Assembly (NCBI GenBank): GCA_022826485.1
Contig: JAJDUU010000033.1
Span: 1-45,275, forward strand
Reading direction: 5' to 3'
Length of the DNA: 45,275 nucleotides
DNA from: Chloroflexota bacterium
GTDB lineage: Bacteria; Chloroflexota; UBA11872
This document shows positions 9,222 to 18,575 of the stretch, one piece after another (within the stretch, counting starts at the first letter, position 1; the number at the start of each line of letters is the position of its first letter). Made by a program: the position numbers and the translations under genes. Under the pieces are notes generated by a model. It did no database searches, had not been told where the DNA came from, and saw only the letters and a program-made list of their open reading frames with translations.

Positions 9222-9384
9222 CCCTCACCCTGCCCTCTCCCTGGGGGAGAGGGAACCGGACGACCCTCATCCCACCCTCTCCCTGGGGGAGAGGGAACCG
9301 GAGGACCCTCACCCTGCCCTCTCCCTGGGGGAGAGGGAACCGGAGGACTCTCACCCCACCCTCTCCCTGGGAGGGGGAACCGGA
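9222..9384 (+). repeat. Four tandem copies of a ~42-base palindromic repeat
   Basis: Units lie at 9222-9260, 9261-9302, 9303-9344 and 9345-9384. Each contains CTCTCCCTGGGGGAGAGGG, an inverted repeat able to form a strong hairpin, flanked by ACCCTCAxCC and AACCGGA. The fourth copy is slightly shortened in the loop. Single copies of the same family occur at 17861-17910, 28863-28902, 41168-41205, 41214-41247 and, cut by the IS, at 126 and 45139. No spacer structure typical of CRISPR is present. Confidence 0.85.
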
Positions 9385-9785
9385 TTGCCCCTCATCCCCG
9401 TATCGAGTACGGGGCGAGTTCTACGCCGAGCGTCAGGTGCGGGTCTAGGCTCAACAGGAATGGATTCCCGCCTTCGGAGACCTTTGCATAAGTCTGTAGA
9501 GGCGGGTCCGAGACCCGCCCGACGCCAAGCATCCAAGGCGCTTCCAGGTTCGACCGGACTGGATTCCGGCCTTCGCCGGAATGACGGAGAAGTTACGCAA
9601 AGGTCTCCCTTCGCGGGAATGACGGAGGGAGCGTGGACGCGGGGGATGACCCTCACCCCGGCCGACTCCCTGCGAGCGACCCTTGCGAAATCCAGCCGGG
9701 CTTGGGGGTGACCGGGCGCATCCTCTCCGCCCCCAGGTTCAATGAGGGGTGGATTCCCGCCTTCGGAGACCTTTGAATAAAGAGG

Positions 9786-9872
9786 TAAGGGCGACGCATG
9801 CGTCGCCCCTACGCGTGGGTTCACAGGTTCAGCATCCGGTGGATTCCCGCCTTCGCGGGAATGACGGAGGGG
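9786..9872 (+). repeat. Copy 1 of a ~100-base duplicated repeat block
   Basis: Starting at about 9773 (GAATAAAGAGG), this block runs through the palindrome GGCGACGCATGCGTCGCC, then CCTACGCGTGGG, and into a GGATTCCCGCC...GGAATGACGGA hairpin. It matches 41278-41375 with only a few substitutions, so the two are composite copies of the same ordered set of elements. Confidence 0.8.
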
Positions 9873-9913
9873 TTACGCAAAGGACTGTTCGAGGGAGAGC
9901 GAGTCGGACTCGA

Positions 9914-11135
9914 TCAGCCGCGTACGGCGCGGAGGATGTCGCTCAGGCGCAGGCGGCGGCCGTAGACGAGGAGGCCGATGCGGAAGACTCGGGTGCTGAT
10001 CCAGAGCGCGAACGGGACGCAAGCGGCCAGAATCCCCACGCTGATCGCGAGTGACAGTGTGTCCTGGGATCCCGCCGCCACGCGCAGCAGTCCGGCGACG
10101 GGCGCGGTGATGGGAATCCAACTGAGCGCCACGGCCACCGTGCCGTCGGGATCGCCCTGGATGAACGCGCTCAGCATGAAGGGCACGACGGACGGCAGAA
10201 TCAGGTAGGCGGCGAGCTGCTGGCTCTCCTTGAAACTGGTGGTCAGGGATCCCACGGTGGCGTAGAACGCCGCGAACAGCAGGTAGCCGAGCAGCAGATA
10301 GGCCAGGGCGAGCGGGAGCACCGCGAGGTTGAAGGTCAGGTCGCCGAGATCGTCGAACTGGGCGAGCAGCACCGGCACCAACGCGAGCGCGGGCAGCACC
10401 CACGTCAGCAGCTGCGTGAGACCGGCCAGGGCCTGACCGGCCACCTTGCCGAGCAATAGCTGATCGGGCGTGACCGACGACAGCACGAGCTCGATGACGC
10501 GGGTTTCCTTCTCCTCGCTCACGCCCTCCAGCAGATACCCGGCGCTGGTGAAGACGACGACCATGAACAGCACGGCCGCCACGTAGGGCACGACCGAATC
10601 GAAGATCATGCCAGCGCCGAATCCGGGCGGCGGCGAGCCGTCCTCGCTTTCGGCGCGCAGGGCCACGGGCTGCTGGATGCGGGGGGCGATCTCGGGCGCC
10701 ACGTGCGCTTCAAGCAGCGCGTCGAGAAGGACGGAGCGTATGGCGCCGCGGGCGTCGCCCTCGCGTTCGCCGAAGGTGCCGAACTCGTCCGCCACGAACC
10801 GCACGTCGCCCGACGCCATGTAGCCGGCGTCCACGACGAAATAGCCGTCAATGTCTCCCCGCGAAAGCGCCGCGCGCATCGTCGCCTCGTCGGCGAACCG
10901 CGAGAAATCCGGCGGCAAATCCCGCCCGGCCAGCACGCCGGCGTGGTCGATCAGGCCGTAGCGGTCGTCCGAATCGGACGTGGACGCCTCGGCCACGGCG
11001 CCGCCGATGCGGTCGCCAAAGACGACGAACACCAGCACCGTGATCACCAGGAGCACGGGCAGGGCGGCCGTGCTGATGAGAAAGCTCTTGCGGCCGATCG
11101 TGCGCCGCAGCTCCCAGGCCGCCACCACGGCCGCG

Positions 11136-11143
<8 letters not shown>
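9914..11143 (-). CDS. ABC-2 type exporter permease (NatB-like)
   Basis: This encodes 409 residues from ATG 11143; the open frame extends further upstream but there only shadows the ATPase gene. One membrane helix near residues 20-41 (ISTAALPVLLVITVLVFVVF) is followed by a long extracytoplasmic region. A cluster of about five helices makes up the C-terminal half, beginning VVPYVAAVLFMVVVFTSAGY. EEKETRVIELVLSSVTPDQLLLGK is the conserved cytoplasmic segment of NatB/ABC-2 permeases. It overlaps the ATPase gene by eight bases and forms the membrane half of an exporter. Substrates of this family include sodium and drugs; none can be named here. Confidence 0.85.
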
Positions 11144-12038
<895 letters not shown>

Positions 12039-12145
12039 GGCGCATGTTTAGCACGCCCGCTCGAACCTCCGGCGGGCCGCGGGCTGCCCAAGCTCCGCCG
12101 AATCAGTCAAAATGCGCTGTTTGGTCACGCGGAGACCCAAGGCCC

Positions 12146-13249
12146 ATGCCCGAGCTCGTCCCCATCGATCACGACCGCCTGCTGGAAACGTTCCTGCGCC
12201 TGCTGCGCATCGACAGCTATCACGGCCACGAGGATCGGATCGTGGAAGTCCTGGAGCCGATGCTTCACGCGGCGGGACTGACGACGACGGTCGACGCCCA
12301 CGGCAATCTCATCGCCACCTGGGAGGCCCGGGACAGCGACGCCGAGCCGCTGATGCTCAACGCGCACATGGACACCGTGTGGCCCACGCCCGGCATGGAA
12401 CCCGTGGTGACGGACGAGGGGGTCGCGACGGACGGCTCCAGCGTGCTCGGCGCGGACGACAAGGCCGGCGTGGCGGCCATCGTGGAAGGCGTGCAGGCGG
12501 TGGCCGACGCGGGCTTGCCGCATGGGCCGATCGAGCTGGTCTTTACGGTGGGCGAGGACGTGGGCCACATCGGGTCGCGCGCCTTCGACCCCGAATCCAT
12601 CCAGTCTCGGCGGGGGCTGGTGTTCGATGGCGACGGGCCGGTCGGCTCGGTGGTGTTGGAGGGGCCCGCGGCAGCCGGGTTCACGGCCGTATTTCGCGGT
12701 AAGGCGGCCCACGCCGGCATCGAACCCGAGAACGGCGTCAGCGCCATCGCCATGGCGGCGCGGGCCATCGACCGGATGAAGCTGGGACGTATCACCAACT
12801 ACACCGTCGCCAACATCGGCACCATCAACGGCGGCCAGGCGATGAACATCGTGCCGGCGGAGGTGACGCTGGTGGGACAGGCCCGAAGCCTGCGTCAGGG
12901 GCTCCTCGAGAAGCAGATCGAGCACATGCGCGAGGTCATGGAGGAAGCGGCCAACGAGCTTGGCGGCACGGTCGACTATGAGGAGACCATTCGCATTGCG
13001 GCGTTCGGCTTCAACAAGCAGAACCAGGTCGTCAGGTTGGCGGACCGCGCGATCCGAGCGGCCGGGCTCGAACCGTCACACGTTCGGACGGGCGGCGGCA
13101 GCGACGCGCACGAGTTCAACGCCAAGGGCATCTGGTCGGTGATCCTGGGCATGGGCTGCACAGGGGCGCACACCCTGGACGAGTTCGCGCCGCACGAGGC
13201 CTTGCGACAGGCCGCGCAGGTCGCGGCGCAGGCCATCGTCGTTGCATAG
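12146..13249 (+). CDS. M20 family metallopeptidase, PepT-like (copy 1)
   Basis: This encodes 367 residues from ATG 12146. The zinc ligands of M20 tripeptidase-like enzymes are visible: NAHMDTV with His about 74 and Asp about 76, GADDKAG with Asp about 104, GEDVGHIG with the general-base Glu about 137, and GGGSDAHEF with His about 322. The dimerisation (lid) domain is residues about 170-280. Such enzymes cleave short peptides or related amides in the cytoplasm. The following gene is a close paralogue in the same direction, so the pair arose by tandem duplication. The longer open frame starting at 12044 has no coding support before the ATG. Confidence 0.86.
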   Translation: MPELVPIDHDRLLETFLRLLRIDSYHGHEDRIVEVLEPMLHAAGLTTTVDAHGNLIATWEARDSDAEPLMLNAHMDTVWPTPGMEPVVTDEGVATDGSSVLGADDKAGVAAIVEGVQAVADAGLPHGPIELVFTVGEDVGHIGSRAFDPESIQSRRGLVFDGDGPVGSVVLEGPAAAGFTAVFRGKAAHAGIEPENGVSAIAMAARAIDRMKLGRITNYTVANIGTINGGQAMNIVPAEVTLVGQARSLRQGLLEKQIEHMREVMEEAANELGGTVDYEETIRIAAFGFNKQNQVVRLADRAIRAAGLEPSHVRTGGGSDAHEFNAKGIWSVILGMGCTGAHTLDEFAPHEALRQAAQVAAQAIVVA

Positions 13250-13296
13250 GAGACCCGAGGGCCGCAGGCCCGGTTGGCACGCGCCGGAGCGACGCA

Positions 13297-14409
13297 ATGC
13301 CTGAAAGCCCCGGCCCGGTGGCGATCAATTGGGACCGCCTCCTCGCAAACTTCGTCGACATGCTGGCGGTCGATAGCTACTACGGCGACGAGGAGCGCGT
13401 CGCGGCGATCATTCGGCCGGCGCTGGAACCGCTGGGCATCCGGTTTCGCAACGACCCGGCGGGCAATCTGATCGGGCGCTGGCCGGGCCGCGGGCGCGGC
13501 GACGGACTGATCATGCTCAACGCGCACATGGACACCGTGCGGCCGACGCCGACCATGCGGCCCGTGGTGGACGCCGACGGGGTGCGGTCCGACGGGTCGA
13601 GCGTGCTGGGGGCGGATGACAAGGCCGGGCTGGCCGCGATCATTGAGGCGATTCGCGCGGTTGACGAGGCCGGTCTGGATCACGCGCCGATCGAGCTCGT
13701 GTTCACCGTGGGCGAGGACGTGGGGCACATCGGGTCGAAGGCGTTCGACGCGGCGTCCATCGACGCTCGAACGTCGTTCGTGTTCGACGCCGGCGGGCCG
13801 GTGGGCACCGTGGTGATGCGCGCGCCGGGCCAGATTCGGTGCACGGCCACGCTGCACGGGCGGGCGGCCCACGCGGGGATCGAGCCCGAGCTGGGAGTCA
13901 GCGCCATCAGTCTGCTGGCGCGGGCGGTGGACCGGATGCCGCTGGGGCGGATCGACGACGGAACGACCGCCAACATCGGGCGCATCGAGGGCGGGCAGGC
14001 ATCGAACATCGTGGCCCCCACGGCGCGCATCGAGGCCGAGGCGCGCAGTCTCGACGAGGACACGCTCGCGGCGCAGATTGACGCCATGCGCGCGGCCGTC
14101 GCCGACGCCGCGGCCGACCTGGGCGGCGCGTTCGATTTCGAGGAACACCGGTTCTACGTGGCCTATGAACTGCCGGAGGGCGCGCCCGCCGTGCAGCTTG
14201 CCGACCGCGCGATCGCCGCGTCCGGCCTGACGCCGCGGCATGTCAGCACGGGCGGCGGCAGTGACGCCCACGAGTTCAACCTCAAGGGCATCACCTCGGT
14301 GTGCCTGGGGGTGGGCTATATCGACGTGCACACCACCGAGGAGTTCATGCCGCACGACGCTCTGCGGGACATCACGCAGGTGGCGGCGCAGCTGATCACG
14401 CAGGCCTGA
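13297..14409 (+). CDS. M20 family metallopeptidase, PepT-like (copy 2)
   Basis: This is a 370-residue paralogue of the preceding gene. It keeps NAHMDTV (His about 77), SSVLGADDKAGLAAI, FTVGEDVGHIGSKAF and STGGGSDAHEFNLKG. The two proteins align along their whole length without large gaps. Divergence is greatest near the N-terminus and in the C-terminal part of the lid domain, which hints at different peptide preferences. It starts 47 bases after the first gene and is probably co-transcribed. Confidence in the family is high; the substrate is unknown. Confidence 0.86.
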   Translation: MPESPGPVAINWDRLLANFVDMLAVDSYYGDEERVAAIIRPALEPLGIRFRNDPAGNLIGRWPGRGRGDGLIMLNAHMDTVRPTPTMRPVVDADGVRSDGSSVLGADDKAGLAAIIEAIRAVDEAGLDHAPIELVFTVGEDVGHIGSKAFDAASIDARTSFVFDAGGPVGTVVMRAPGQIRCTATLHGRAAHAGIEPELGVSAISLLARAVDRMPLGRIDDGTTANIGRIEGGQASNIVAPTARIEAEARSLDEDTLAAQIDAMRAAVADAAADLGGAFDFEEHRFYVAYELPEGAPAVQLADRAIAASGLTPRHVSTGGGSDAHEFNLKGITSVCLGVGYIDVHTTEEFMPHDALRDITQVAAQLITQA

Positions 14410-14430
14410 GCCGCGCCGCGGGGCCGACGG

Positions 14431-15177
14431 CTACTGCGGCATCGTCCCGTGGAGCATGGCGGGTCCGGTTGGGCTGCTCGGGGTTTGGTGCATCGGCTCC
14501 TCGGTGACCTCGAAGGCGTGGAACACGTGCACCGGGTGGTCACTCACCACCAGCACAACCGCGCTTCCCGCGTGGTCGGTGCTGAAGTTGGCGCCGCTGA
14601 CGCGATTGCCGCTCGCATCGACTAGCCAGAGGTGGTAGACGTGGTCGAGGCGCGGTGCGTGCAGGCCGTCCACGACCAGCATGACCTGGGAGCCGGCGTC
14701 GTCGAACATGAGTTGCGCCCAGGCGTCTTCGGCGCCCGGCATCCCGTGCAGCGTCACCGAGTGGGGCTCAGTCGCGTAGATGTCGACCAGCGCCGCGCTC
14801 TGGGCCGACAGATCGTCCTGCATGTCGTCAACCGTCTGCTGGAGAGCGCCGACCCGCAGCGTGAGCACGATGACCGCCGCGACCGCCGCCGCGCCGACCG
14901 TGGACATGCCCGCGAATCCCAGCATTGGCCATGAGGGCAGTCGCAGGCGGCTCCTGGGAGGTTCGGCGACGGCCATGACACGACCACGCAGGTCTGCCGG
15001 CGGGGCTTGGGCGCCCGCGTCGAGCGCCAGCGTCTCCAGCGTCTGCCGTACCGCCTCGGCCTCGCGGCGCAGGGCGGGATCGCGCGCCATGACCGCTTCG
15101 AGGTTTCGGGCCTCGGATTCGTTGAGATCATCGAGCGCGTAGCCGCTGATTAGATCGTTTAGCGTCGCTGCGTCCAT
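14431..15177 (-). CDS. RskA-like membrane anti-sigma factor
   Basis: This encodes 248 residues from ATG 15177. The N-terminal 60 residues (ISGYALDDLNESEARNLEA) resemble the zinc-free anti-sigma domain of RskA proteins. A single membrane helix lies near residues 83-105 (MLGFAGMSTVGAAAVAAVIV), then a short coiled segment (LQQTVDDMQDDL). The C-terminal extracytoplasmic RskA domain contains LDHVYHLWLVDASG and ends near PSSPTGP. It follows the sigma factor with only five bases between them, the usual sigma/anti-sigma order. It should hold the sigma factor at the membrane until a signal triggers its release. Confidence 0.85.
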   Translation of the reverse strand: MDAATLNDLISGYALDDLNESEARNLEAVMARDPALRREAEAVRQTLETLALDAGAQAPPADLRGRVMAVAEPPRSRLRLPSWPMLGFAGMSTVGAAAVAAVIVLTLRVGALQQTVDDMQDDLSAQSAALVDIYATEPHSVTLHGMPGAEDAWAQLMFDDAGSQVMLVVDGLHAPRLDHVYHLWLVDASGNRVSGANFSTDHAGSAVVLVVSDHPVHVFHAFEVTEEPMHQTPSSPTGPAMLHGTMPQ

Positions 15178-15182
15178 CGGCG

Positions 15183-15767
15183 CTACCCGACCAGGTCCTG
15201 GTCGCCCAGGCGTTCGCGCAGTTTGCGCAAACCGGCGCGCGTGCGCGTCTTGACCGTGCCGAGTGGCACGTCCAGCCGCTTGGAAATCTCGGATTGCGTG
15301 TAGCCGAAATACGCCAGCCAGAGCACGTCCTGCTCGGTCTGACTCAGGCCGCCGATCGCCTGCCGCAGCTTCTGCCGACGCTCCGTGAGCCAGGCGTGCT
15401 CCCACGGGGCGGGCTCGGCGTCGGCCGGCAGACGACTGTCCAGATCGACCTCGTAGGGATAGAGCTGGGGACGGGCGCTGGCGGCGCGGATGGTGTCGGT
15501 GATGCGATTGCGCGCGATGCGCAGCACCCACGCGGCCAGCGAGCCGCGCGACTCGTCAAACTGGTGGCGGCGCGTCCAGACCTGCATGAATACGTCCTGG
15601 ACGACGTCCTCGGCGACGGCATGGGGAAAGGCGCGACGCGCCATGGACCACACCGTTGGGCTCAGCAAGTCGTAGACCCCGCCCAGCGCGTCGGGTTCGT
15701 TGCGCACGAGCCGACGCCCGAGGATCGCGTCGGGGCGTTCGGCCGGTTCCGAGCGTTCGCTAGTCAT
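15183..15767 (-). CDS. ECF (SigK-like) RNA polymerase sigma factor
   Basis: This encodes 194 residues from ATG 15767; a longer frame upstream to 15947 lacks protein-like composition. Region 2 includes AEDVVQDVFMQVWTRRHQFD and WVLRIARNRITDTIR (about residues 50-90). Region 4 includes LSQTEQDVLWLAYFGYTQSE and the helix-turn-helix ISKRLDVPLGTVKTRTRAGL near the C-terminus. The combination with an RskA-like anti-sigma gene points to the ECF19/SigK-type group. Its target promoters are not visible; it may also drive its own operon. Confidence 0.9.
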   Translation of the reverse strand: MTSERSEPAERPDAILGRRLVRNEPDALGGVYDLLSPTVWSMARRAFPHAVAEDVVQDVFMQVWTRRHQFDESRGSLAAWVLRIARNRITDTIRAASARPQLYPYEVDLDSRLPADAEPAPWEHAWLTERRQKLRQAIGGLSQTEQDVLWLAYFGYTQSEISKRLDVPLGTVKTRTRAGLRKLRERLGDQDLVG

Positions 15768-16005
15768 GCGCGCTGGCGCAAGAGTGCCACGCCGGTCGAC
15801 CGGACCCACAACGAGGCGACGCGGGTAGGGAGGCCTGAGCCCGGCGAGGCCCGGAAGTTCAGCGGCGATGGCGCCGCCGCTCGCGTCGCCGCTGGTCATG
15901 CGGTTGCCGCTCCGGGTTTCGCCCTGCATGCGGCTTCGGCGTGACACGTCGTCGGCGTCTCCGCCGGGCGGAGTCGATCGTGGAGCAGCGGCATAGGCGA
16001 CGGTG

Positions 16006-16038
16006 CGGCGGCAGGCCGCCGAGTGAATCGGGATTCAC
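16006..16038 (-). terminator. Two adjacent hairpins downstream of cimA
   Basis: Immediately after the cimA stop, the minus strand can form GTGAATCCCGATTCAC (16023-16038). This is followed by CGGCGGCCTGCCGCCG (16006-16021). Both are perfect or near-perfect stems. There is no clear T-run, so this is only a candidate terminator or 3'-end stabiliser. Confidence 0.35.
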
Positions 16039-16044
16039 AAACTG

Positions 16045-17619
16045 CTACGAGGGGTTGGCCGCCTCGGATTCATTGCCGCGCGCCCGCAGCAGGGCGTACT
16101 CGTAGCTGTCCTTCAGCGCCAACCATGAAGCCTCGATGATGTTGGCCGAGCTGCCCACGGTGCCCCACTCCCCTTTGCCGTCGGAGGACTGGATGAGCAC
16201 GCGAACCGCCGCGTCGGTCGCCGCGCTGGAGTTGAGGATGCGAACTCGGTAGTCGGCTAGGTGCATCTCGCCCAGCTCGGGGAAGAACCGTTCCAGCGCC
16301 TTGCGGGCGGCGCGGTCGAGCGCGCTGACGGGGCCGTTGCCCTCGGCGGCGGTGTGGAAGATCTCGTCGCCCACGCGAATCTTCACCATTGCCTCGGAGA
16401 GCATGTCGCGCCCGCCGCGAGTCTCCGCCAGGACCAGGAAGTCCACGAAGGCAAACGGCGGCTCGTAGTCTCCGCCCAGACGACGCAGCAAGAGCTCGAA
16501 CGAAGCCTCGGCGCCCTCGAACTGAAAGCCGCGCTCTTCGAGCGTCTTCAACTCGTCGACGACCTGCGCCGCGTCGGTGTCGGAGCCAAGGCCCAACGCG
16601 TCGGCGCGGGCCACGACCGAGCTGCGCCCGGCCAGCTCGGAGATCAGGATGCGGGAGTCGTTGCCGACCAGCAGCGGGTCGATGTGCTGATAGGCGTCGC
16701 TGTGCTTGCGCATGCCGCTGCCGTGATAGCCCGCCTTGTGGGCAAAGGCGCTGTGGCCGGCGAAGGGCGTCTGCGGATCGAGCGTCACGTTGGCGATCTC
16801 GGCGATATAGCGCGCCAGCGCAGCCGTCTGTTGCAGCTGCGCGGGCGCGACGCAGTCATGGCCGAGCTTGAGCTGGAGCGTTGGGATCAGCGTGAGCAGG
16901 TTCGCGTTGCCGCAGCGCTCGCCGAGCCCGTTGGCCGTGCCCTGGACCTGACGCGCGCCTGCCTCGACGCCGGCCAGGGCGTTGGCCTCGGCCACGTCCA
17001 GGTCGTCGTGGGTGTGAATGCCCAGCGGCAGCACCGTCCAGCCGGCGGCTGCCAGGGTCCCCTCCCGGATTCCGGTGGGCAGTGATCCGCCGTTGGTGTC
17101 GCAGAGCACCAGCCAATCGGCGCCGGCCGCGGCGCGCACGCACTGCTCCACATAGGCGCGATCGTGGCTGAGGCCGTCGAAGTAGTGCTCGGCGTCGACG
17201 ATGACCTCGCGCCCGGCCTGCTTGAGAATGGCCACCGAGTCGCGAATCATCGCCAGATTCTCGTCGGGCGAGGTTTCGAGCACCGTCTCGGCCTGAAATC
17301 GCGAGAACTTGGCGACGATGGTCACCGCCGGCGTCTCACAGGCCAGGAGAGCTTGCAAGTTGTCGTCGTCCTCGGCGCGGATGCCCTTGTAGCGCGTCGC
17401 GCCGAACGCGGTTATGCGGGCGTGCTTCCACGTGCGCTCGGCGGCGCGGATGAAGAACTCGCGGTCCTTGGGGTTCGACCCCGGAAAGCCGCCCTCGATG
17501 TAGTGCACGCCGTAGGCGTCGAGGCGCTCGGCGATGCGGAGCTTGTCCTCGGCGGAAAACGAGATGCCTTCGGTCTGCGCGCCGTCGCGCAGCGTGGTGT
17601 CGTAGAGCGAGAGTTGCAT
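16045..17619 (-). CDS. cimA: (R)-citramalate synthase
   Basis: This 524-residue enzyme condenses pyruvate with acetyl-CoA to citramalate, the threonine-independent entry to isoleucine. The start MQLSLYDTTLRDGAQTEGIS is the CimA form of the DTTLRDG motif; LeuA has GEQ at this point. IHTHDDLDVAEANAL (about residues 205-219) carries the metal-binding His pair, and NGLGERCGNANL follows. The C-terminal LeuA-type allosteric domain ends the protein. In Chloroflexota and archaea CimA often lies beside leuCD, which also process citramalate. A repeat-bearing gap of 341 bases separates it from leuD, so it may have its own promoter. Confidence 0.92.
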   Translation of the reverse strand: MQLSLYDTTLRDGAQTEGISFSAEDKLRIAERLDAYGVHYIEGGFPGSNPKDREFFIRAAERTWKHARITAFGATRYKGIRAEDDDNLQALLACETPAVTIVAKFSRFQAETVLETSPDENLAMIRDSVAILKQAGREVIVDAEHYFDGLSHDRAYVEQCVRAAAGADWLVLCDTNGGSLPTGIREGTLAAAGWTVLPLGIHTHDDLDVAEANALAGVEAGARQVQGTANGLGERCGNANLLTLIPTLQLKLGHDCVAPAQLQQTAALARYIAEIANVTLDPQTPFAGHSAFAHKAGYHGSGMRKHSDAYQHIDPLLVGNDSRILISELAGRSSVVARADALGLGSDTDAAQVVDELKTLEERGFQFEGAEASFELLLRRLGGDYEPPFAFVDFLVLAETRGGRDMLSEAMVKIRVGDEIFHTAAEGNGPVSALDRAARKALERFFPELGEMHLADYRVRILNSSAATDAAVRVLIQSSDGKGEWGTVGSSANIIEASWLALKDSYEYALLRARGNESEAANPS

Positions 17620-17960
17620 GCGGAAGTTCCTCGGCAGATGGGAGATTTCAGAATCCGGTCAGGCGTGGGCCGTGGCCCACCGGGCGGCAACTCGCCTAGC
17701 GAGCCGCCGCGCGGACTGCCGCCGCAATGTCACCCGCGCCCGTGAACGCGGACTTCACGGGTCGCGGGGATACCTCGCGTCGGGTAGTCATGGACTGGGG
17801 CCTGTCAGGATCGGAGTGGCGGGAGCTGCCGCCGTGGGCATTGTAGGGCGTCGCACGCCATCACCCTCACCCTCACCCTAACCCTCTCCCAGAGGGAGAG
17901 GGGACCGGACTGATCCCTGGAATGGTAGGGCCGGACTGGCGGCAGCGCGCCTGAAGTTGG
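17620..17960. repeat. Intergenic gap between leuD and cimA with one palindromic repeat
   Basis: No gene is supported. Positions 17861-17910 are a copy of the family with CCCTAACCCTCTCCCAGAGG and a matching GGGAGAGGGGACCGG arm. The rest of the gap shows no recognised motif. A cimA promoter may lie here, but none stands out. Confidence 0.6.
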
Positions 17961-18575
17961 TCACGACGAACCGCCCCCGAATCCGGTGAGGTAGGGGAGT
18001 CGGGCGCTCGTCGCTTGGACGTCGTTGGCGTTTTCTAGGAGTTGGCCGAGCGCGTCCCAGCGGCCCGTCAGGAAGCTGGCCCGGGCGCTGGCGGGAACGG
18101 CGGCGGGGTAGGCGCCCTGGTCCGTCACGACCTGCTCCGCCTCGATGTCAATGGTGAGCTCGGTGTCCGGGGCCTCCTCGATCAGCGCTTGCAGGGCGTC
18201 GGCGTGCTCGGGGGTCGTCGTGAGGCACGGCAGACCGATCGTCACGCAGTTGCCAAAGAAGATCTCGGCAAAGCTCTCGCCGACGATCGCCCGAATGCCG
18301 CGGCGCAAGAGGGCTTGCGGGGCGTGCTCGCGGCTCGATCCGCAGCCGAAGTTCTCGTTCACCACCAGCACGCCGGCGCCCTCGAAGCGCGGGTCGTCCA
18401 GGGGGTGCGCGCCGTTGAGCGCCCGGCGGTCGTCCTCAAAGGCGTGCGGGCCGAGCCCCTCGAAAGTGATCTCGCGCAGATAGCGCGCGGGGATGATCCG
18501 GTCGGTGTCGATGTCGTTGCCTCGAACCGGCACGCCGCGGCCCACGATGCGGTCGATGACAGCTTCGTTACTCAT
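17961..18575 (-). CDS. leuD: 3-isopropylmalate dehydratase small subunit
   Basis: This is a 204-residue swivelling domain of the isopropylmalate isomerase. NDIDTDRIIPARYL (about residues 19-32) and NFGCGSSREHAPQAL (about 73-87) are the LeuD signatures. GESFAEIFFGNCVTIGLP follows. The ATG overlaps the leuC stop by one base (TGATG), so translation is coupled. It partners LeuC in isomerising 2-isopropylmalate and, in organisms with CimA, also citramalate. Length is typical for the bacterial type. Confidence 0.93.
   Translation of the reverse strand: MSNEAVIDRIVGRGVPVRGNDIDTDRIIPARYLREITFEGLGPHAFEDDRRALNGAHPLDDPRFEGAGVLVVNENFGCGSSREHAPQALLRRGIRAIVGESFAEIFFGNCVTIGLPCLTTTPEHADALQALIEEAPDTELTIDIEAEQVVTDQGAYPAAVPASARASFLTGRWDALGQLLENANDVQATSARLPYLTGFGGGSS

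Larger units (their letters stand above)
9072..9913. repeat. Dense intergenic repeat island
   Basis: This is about 840 bases without a supportable gene. It contains the following: TTCCCGCCTCCGGAGACC elements at 9169-9199, 9462-9491 and 9751-9781; the tandem array at 9222-9384; the CCCCGTATCGAGTACGGGG hairpin at 9396-9422; palindromes of the GGATTCC...GGAATGACGGA family at 9561-9589, 9609-9630 and 9841-9872; and the palindrome GGCGACGCATGCGTCGCC at 9789-9806. Blocks of 80-100 bases here recur near 40914-41413. Short open frames in the region only translate the repeats. Confidence 0.8.

Noticed and set aside
9148-9354. Open frame with repeated RFPLPQGEG
   Set aside because: It is only the translation of the GGGAGAGGG palindromic repeats, a well-known source of spurious proteins.
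9222-9384. Possible CRISPR array
   Set aside because: Units are contiguous, with no variable spacers, and no cas genes are present.
9781-9830. Possible tRNA or small RNA around the GGCGACGCATGCGTCGCC palindrome
   Set aside because: No cloverleaf or TTCGA arm can be drawn, and the block is a repeated element.
15768-15947. N-terminal extension of the sigma factor
   Set aside because: Typical ECF proteins start near the chosen ATG, and the upstream residues are Arg/Gly-rich as in non-coding high-GC DNA.
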